Shown: one piece after another, positions 6,528 through 8,563 of the stretch
How positions within the stretch are numbered: position 1 is the stretch's first letter
Layout: the number at the start of each line of letters is the position of its first letter
Assembly (NCBI GenBank): GCA_007570905.1
Contig: RKSI01000052.1
Span: forward strand, 1 to 8,563
Direction: 5' to 3'
DNA: 8,563 bases
Origin: Gammaproteobacteria bacterium
Lineage (GTDB): Bacteria > Pseudomonadota > Gammaproteobacteria > Poriferisulfidales > Oxydemutatoraceae
Translations under genes and position numbers: made by a program
Notes under the pieces: generated by a model
The model's database searches: none
What the model was told of the DNA's origin: nothing
Seen by the model: only the letters and a program-made list of their open reading frames with translations

Positions 6528-7280
6528 TCACCCAGCCGGGAAAAACAAGTATTTGATCGCGGCGCTGGCCACGGCCACCAAAATTCCCACCATAACCCAT
6601 TTTGCGCCCCTGAACTCTCCTTTGGTTTCCGCCAGGTCAGCACCCAGGTCGCTTATCTTGTTCACGATTTTGCTGTGCGAGTCGTTCGTCGCGGCTATCT
6701 GCTCAATATGCGCCTTGTGCGTGCTCTCGACCAGCCTGCCTATATTCCCCTGCAATTCTTTATTCGCTTTACTCATGCTCTCGGCCAGCTTGGCTATATT
6801 GTCCTGCAACCGGTCGCCCTGCTTGTTTATATTCTCCTGCAATTCTTTGTTCGCTTCACCCATGCTCTCGGCCAGCTTGTCTATGCGTTCGCCCTGCCTG
6901 TTTATATTGCCCTGCAATTCTTTGTTCGCTTCAGCCATGTTCTCGGCCAGCTTGTCCACTTTGTCGGCCAACTTGTCTATGCGGTCGCCCTGCTTGTCTA
7001 TATTGCCCTGCAAGCGGTCGCCCTGCTTGTCTATACTGTCCTGCAGGCGTTCGCCTTGCTTGTCTATACTGTCCTGCAGGCGGTCGCCCAACTTGCCCAT
7101 GTCGCCGCGCAGTTCTTTCAGGGCTTCCGGGTGCAACGGCGCGCCGGCCTCCACCTTGCGGGCGAGGGGATCGACCAGGTCGTGGATTGCCTTGGCGACA
7201 GCCTCGGCCTGGGCCGGCGGCATGCCTGCCTGTGCAAGGTTCCGGCTTTGTTCTGTCGGGTTGCTCATGCGCTCAATCAT
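6528..7280 (-). CDS. Repeat-rich coiled-coil protein with C-terminal membrane anchor
   Basis: 250 residues from the ATG at 7280, which has AAGGAGA 10 bp upstream (7297-7291). The N-terminal 40 residues include LAQAGMPPAQAEAVAKAIHD, a short helical motif reminiscent of DUF1640/CCDC90-like proteins; this assignment is tentative. Residues about 60-215 are a long coiled coil built from 11-residue units: GDRLQDSIDKQ, GERLQDSIDKQ, GDRLQGNIDKQ, GDRIDKLADKV (65-108). Longer units starting M-x-x-ANKELQ follow at 115, 140 and 169. A single hydrophobic segment, WVMVGILVAVASAAIKYLFF (228-247), ends the protein, so it is probably tail-anchored in the inner membrane with the coiled coil in the cytoplasm. 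Function unknown. It has its own promoter and terminator, and is divergent from the bacteriocin-like precursor gene. Confidence 0.8.
   Translation of the reverse strand: MIERMSNPTEQSRNLAQAGMPPAQAEAVAKAIHDLVDPLARKVEAGAPLHPEALKELRGDMGKLGDRLQDSIDKQGERLQDSIDKQGDRLQGNIDKQGDRIDKLADKVDKLAENMAEANKELQGNINRQGERIDKLAESMGEANKELQENINKQGDRLQDNIAKLAESMSKANKELQGNIGRLVESTHKAHIEQIAATNDSHSKIVNKISDLGADLAETKGEFRGAKWVMVGILVAVASAAIKYLFFPAG
6723..6938 (-). repeat. Longer imperfect repeats (ANKELQ units) in the coiled-coil gene
   Basis: Three units encode M-x-x-ANKELQ-x-NI stretches of 25, 29 and 18 residues. The second differs from the first by a GDRLQDN-like insertion of four residues. These appear to be older duplications of the same coiled-coil module that makes the 33-bp repeats. 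Confidence 0.7.
6957..7088 (-). repeat. Four 33-bp tandem repeats in the coiled-coil gene
   Basis: Four consecutive 33-bp units encode the 11-residue repeats at residues 65-108. The first three differ at only a few bases; the fourth diverges in its second half. Such repeats can gain or lose units by slippage without breaking the reading frame. Confidence 0.8.
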
Positions 7281-7290
7281 AGCACAAGAT

Positions 7291-7297
7291 TCTCCTT
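7291..7297 (-). promoter_or_regulatory. Ribosome-binding site of the coiled-coil gene
   Basis: AAGGAGA on the minus strand, 10 bp before the ATG at 7280. It rules out the upstream ATG at 7310, which would put this site inside the gene, and makes the later Met at 7268 less likely. Confidence 0.7.
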
Positions 7298-7333
7298 GCC
7301 TTGCTTTCATCCGACGAACGGTTTTCTGTGTGC

Positions 7334-7362
7334 ATTATTTTTCTGCGCGTCATGATTGTCTG
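7334..7362 (-). promoter_or_regulatory. Predicted promoter of the coiled-coil gene
   Basis: On the minus strand CAGACA (7362-7357) and AATAAT (7339-7334) are spaced 17 bp apart. Expected transcription start is near 7327. The motif copy at 7311-7321 would then lie just past the start point, where a repressor site is often found; that role is inference. Confidence 0.45.
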
Positions 7363-7423
7363 TGAAAGTGACAGCGTTGGAATGCATTTTGTGGGTTGTT
7401 TTGTGCGTGTCAAGGGGTTGAAA

Positions 7424-7435
7424 TGAACCGGTTCA
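7424..7435. repeat. 12-bp perfect palindrome TGAACCGGTTCA
   Basis: TGAACCGGTTCA is a perfect dyad in the non-coding stretch between the first and second CCGACGAACGG copies. It could be a dimeric regulator site. No regulator is identified. Confidence 0.5.
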
Positions 7436-7590
7436 GCGGGAAAAATTGCAAGTGTGTGAGTTGCCAATGAAATGTGCCCGACGAACGGAAAAAACCATCC
7501 GACGAACGGTCATCGGCAACTGGTTATCCGCGGCGTCATTCGCGCCCGTCTGCACTTCAATGAGGCCGGTTCGGTCATCGGCCTTGCCTG

Positions 7591-7632
7591 GCGGCAATCC
7601 GCCGGTTTCGGGCGGCAATTCGCCGGTTTGGG
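7591..7632. repeat. Two 21-bp tandem repeats with hairpin potential
   Basis: Copies at 7591-7611 and 7612-7632 match at 19 of 21 bases, each containing GCGGCAAT-CGCCGGTTT. The first copy, with the preceding G, also forms GGCGG-CAAT-CCGCC. The following 80 bases on the plus strand are G-rich with TGCGCGG-like words. No coding role is supported. Confidence 0.6.
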
Positions 7633-7737
7633 CGTCTTGCGTGGTGCGGGGGCTTGTTTTGCGCGGTTTCTGGCCGTTGGCGGGGCTGCGCGGCGCTGTG
7701 CGGCGTTGCGCGGGGCGTTCAGAAACCTTTGTCATGC

Positions 7738-7766
7738 TTGACTGCTGGCCGGTGTGGTGGTGTAGT
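7738..7766 (+). promoter_or_regulatory. Predicted promoter of the bacteriocin-like precursor gene
   Basis: TTGACT (7738-7743) is spaced 17 bp from TGTAGT (7761-7766), which is preceded by TG one base away, an extended -10 feature. An overlapping TAGTAT (7763-7768) would need a 19-bp spacer. Either gives a leader of roughly 80 bases before the GTG at 7856. Confidence 0.5.
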
Positions 7767-7844
7767 ATGGCGACATTGCGGTTGCGGGCCGACCCGCCCG
7801 GCAGCCGCAGCCGAACATCAACAACAGATTTGCCATCAATCAAA

Positions 7845-7850
7845 AGGAGG
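7845..7850 (+). promoter_or_regulatory. Strong ribosome-binding site deciding a GTG start
   Basis: A perfect AGGAGG lies 5 bp before GTG 7856. The first in-frame ATG (7871) would be 20 bp away, too far, so GTG is the start. This is the strongest ribosome site in the window, suggesting high expression of the product. Confidence 0.8.
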
Positions 7851-7855
7851 CAGCA

Positions 7856-8464
7856 GTGGAAAAACAAACGATGAAAAAACCCGTCGCGGAACAGGGCAGG
7901 CCTCATAGCGAGGCCGGCATCTCTCTGCCTTTTGCCAATGAAATCGCGGCCATCTTTATTGGCCGCGGCCTGACGCACCCGGACACCACGCCGGAAGGCC
8001 GGGCCGAGGCCGAGCGGCAGCTGGCCCGATTCGAGAATTTCAAGGTGGTTTATACACAGAACACCGCCGACACGCTGAACATCTGCGTGCCGGAATTTCC
8101 GCAATGGGACAAGGCAGTGGAAGTAATGACCCCGGAAGAACTGGAGAAAATCGCCGGCGGTGAAATATTCGGCGCCGTCTCGGTCGGGGCTGTGGGATTC
8201 TTTTTTGCAAAAATCGGCGCCATGCTGAATTGTGGCTTCGCGCTGCCCGCCATTGCCGCTTCCGCCACAATCTATGGCGTCGCTGTCGCATCCAAGGTTT
8301 CGGTAACCGCCATCATAGCGGGCGTGACGGCTGTCGGGATTATCGCCGGGAACGTCGCCCTCGGCGTGGCGGCTGCGGGCGCCGGTATCGGCGTGGGCAT
8401 CGCCGCCGGGATGGGCGCCTTTGACGGCGGCAGCAGCGCCGTCAATATAGGCCACGGTTCGTAA
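7856..8464 (+). CDS. Putative RiPP/bacteriocin precursor with NHLP-like leader and double-glycine site
   Basis: 202 residues from the GTG at 7856. Residues 1-102 look like a leader. A conserved-looking helical part (about 22-60) is followed by FENFKVVYTQNTADTLNICVPE (59-80), resembling the nitrile-hydratase-like (NHLP) leader pattern of vkVVe-nT-dTl-nivlP. MTPEELEKIAGGE (91-103) then ends in Gly101-Gly102, the usual cut site of C39 peptidase-containing exporters. Residues 103-202 are a hydrophobic Gly/Ala/Val-rich core with only one Cys (126), small-residue helices, a glycine zipper (AAAGAGIGVGIAAGMGAF, 172-189) and a polar tail. This resembles a secreted pore-forming peptide rather than a Cys- or Ser-dense modified one. 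No modification, immunity or export gene is in the window. The alternative is a glycine-zipper membrane protein. Confidence 0.65.
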   Translation: MEKQTMKKPVAEQGRPHSEAGISLPFANEIAAIFIGRGLTHPDTTPEGRAEAERQLARFENFKVVYTQNTADTLNICVPEFPQWDKAVEVMTPEELEKIAGGEIFGAVSVGAVGFFFAKIGAMLNCGFALPAIAASATIYGVAVASKVSVTAIIAGVTAVGIIAGNVALGVAAAGAGIGVGIAAGMGAFDGGSSAVNIGHGS

Positions 8465-8493
8465 GCCGACTTCATGGAGAAGCGGATTGGCCT

Positions 8494-8563
8494 TTGACAG
8501 CGACAGCGCCGCCGGCGCGGGCCACGCCGGTTAAGGCGGAGTCAATCGCCCGGCAGTTGCAAG
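8494..8563 (+). CDS. Possible start of a further gene, cut by the window edge
   Basis: From TTG 8494 the frame stays open to the end and would read MTATAPPARATPVKAESIAR and onward, a plausible N-terminus. GGAG at 8476-8479 lies 14 bp upstream, longer than ideal. It starts 29 bp after the precursor stop, so it could be co-transcribed. No family can be assigned from 23 residues. The frame is also open upstream to 8461 without an ATG, so the start is uncertain. Confidence 0.3.
   Translation, partial: MTATAPPARATPVKAESIARQLQ

Larger units (their letters stand above)
7311..7509. repeat. Three copies of CCGACGAACGG
   Basis: Identical 11-mers in the same orientation at 7311-7321, 7478-7488 and 7499-7509. 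The last two start exactly 21 bp apart, two turns of DNA, so a protein would meet both on the same face. The first lies at the predicted transcription start of the coiled-coil gene. The ends CCG/CGG are inverted. Likely operator sites, but no regulator is encoded in this window. Confidence 0.55.
7281..7855. other. Largely non-coding region between divergent genes
   Basis: 575 bases separate the divergent coiled-coil and precursor genes. Frames that are open here (for example minus 7433-7735 and plus 7446-7874) lack ribosome sites and recognisable content. The region holds the two predicted promoters, three copies of CCGACGAACGG, a 12-bp palindrome (7424-7435), a 21-bp tandem repeat (7591-7632), and a small GC hairpin (GCGGG-CCGA-CCCGC, 7784-7797) in the leader of the precursor gene. 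Confidence 0.6.

Noticed and set aside
5533..7365. 610-codon open frame on the plus strand opposite dsbA, cytochrome c4 and the coiled-coil gene
   Set aside because: It spans three minus-strand genes with strong motifs plus their promoter and terminator. The repetitive translation is the mirror of GC-rich and repeat DNA.
7446..7874. 142-codon plus-strand frame in the divergent region
   Set aside because: No ribosome site, Arg/Pro-rich translation without structure, and it overlaps the promoter and start of the precursor gene.
7433..8455. 340-codon minus-strand frame opposite the precursor gene
   Set aside because: The plus-strand gene has a perfect ribosome site and a coherent leader/core. 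A shorter version starting at 7735 was considered but lacks a ribosome site or recognisable content.
8512..8530. Hairpin CCGGCG/CGCCGG after the precursor gene
   Set aside because: No T tract follows, and it lies in a frame open to the window edge; GC-rich DNA makes such stems common.
1..8563. CRISPR array, tRNA/rRNA genes, insertion-sequence ends
   Set aside because: No regular spacer-repeat array, cloverleaf-like segment, rRNA-like stretch, transposase frame or terminal inverted repeats were seen. The repeats present are short or intragenic.

Overview
The window looks like chromosome from a GC-rich gammaproteobacterium. The fatty-acid/shikimate block aroQ, accB, accC and a DUF3426 membrane protein, followed by a convergent cytochrome c4-dsbA pair, is an arrangement known from Pseudomonas-like and other Gammaproteobacteria. 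Coding regions are heavily GCC/CGC/GGC-biased. The species cannot be named from this sequence alone. All calls were made by reading the sequence, with no database searches.

Layout. Positions 1-208 are a GC-rich leader with no gene I can support. aroQ (type II dehydroquinase, 209-664) is followed by a two-gene restriction-modification cassette: a beta-class DNA methyltransferase (679-1623) and an HNH endonuclease (1633-2307). The cassette sits between aroQ and accB, genes that are normally adjacent. Gaps are only 14, 9 and 1 bp, and the accB ribosome-binding site lies inside the last codons of the endonuclease gene, so the cassette appears to be read from the housekeeping operon. accB (2309-2791) and accC (2803-4152) encode the biotin carrier and biotin carboxylase of acetyl-CoA carboxylase. 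A short repeat-rich spacer with a promoter leads to the DUF3426 gene (4268-4825); prmA, often found between accC and this gene, is absent.

On the minus strand a promoter at 6413-6441 drives a diheme cytochrome c4 gene (5731-6345) whose stop codon overlaps the start of dsbA (4946-5731). Both products work in the periplasm: electron transfer and disulfide formation.

The right-hand part is accessory in character. A minus-strand gene (6528-7280) encodes an 11-residue-repeat coiled-coil protein with a C-terminal membrane anchor, and has its own promoter and a UUCG-loop terminator. A 575-bp largely non-coding region (7281-7855) holds three copies of CCGACGAACGG, a perfect 12-bp palindrome and a 21-bp tandem repeat. 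It is followed by a plus-strand gene (7856-8464) whose product resembles a natural-product (RiPP/bacteriocin) precursor: a nitrile-hydratase-like leader ending in a double-glycine site, then a long hydrophobic Gly/Ala-rich core. A further reading frame opens at 8494 and runs off the end. This precursor locus is the most likely place for an undescribed system; any processing and export genes would lie past the right edge.
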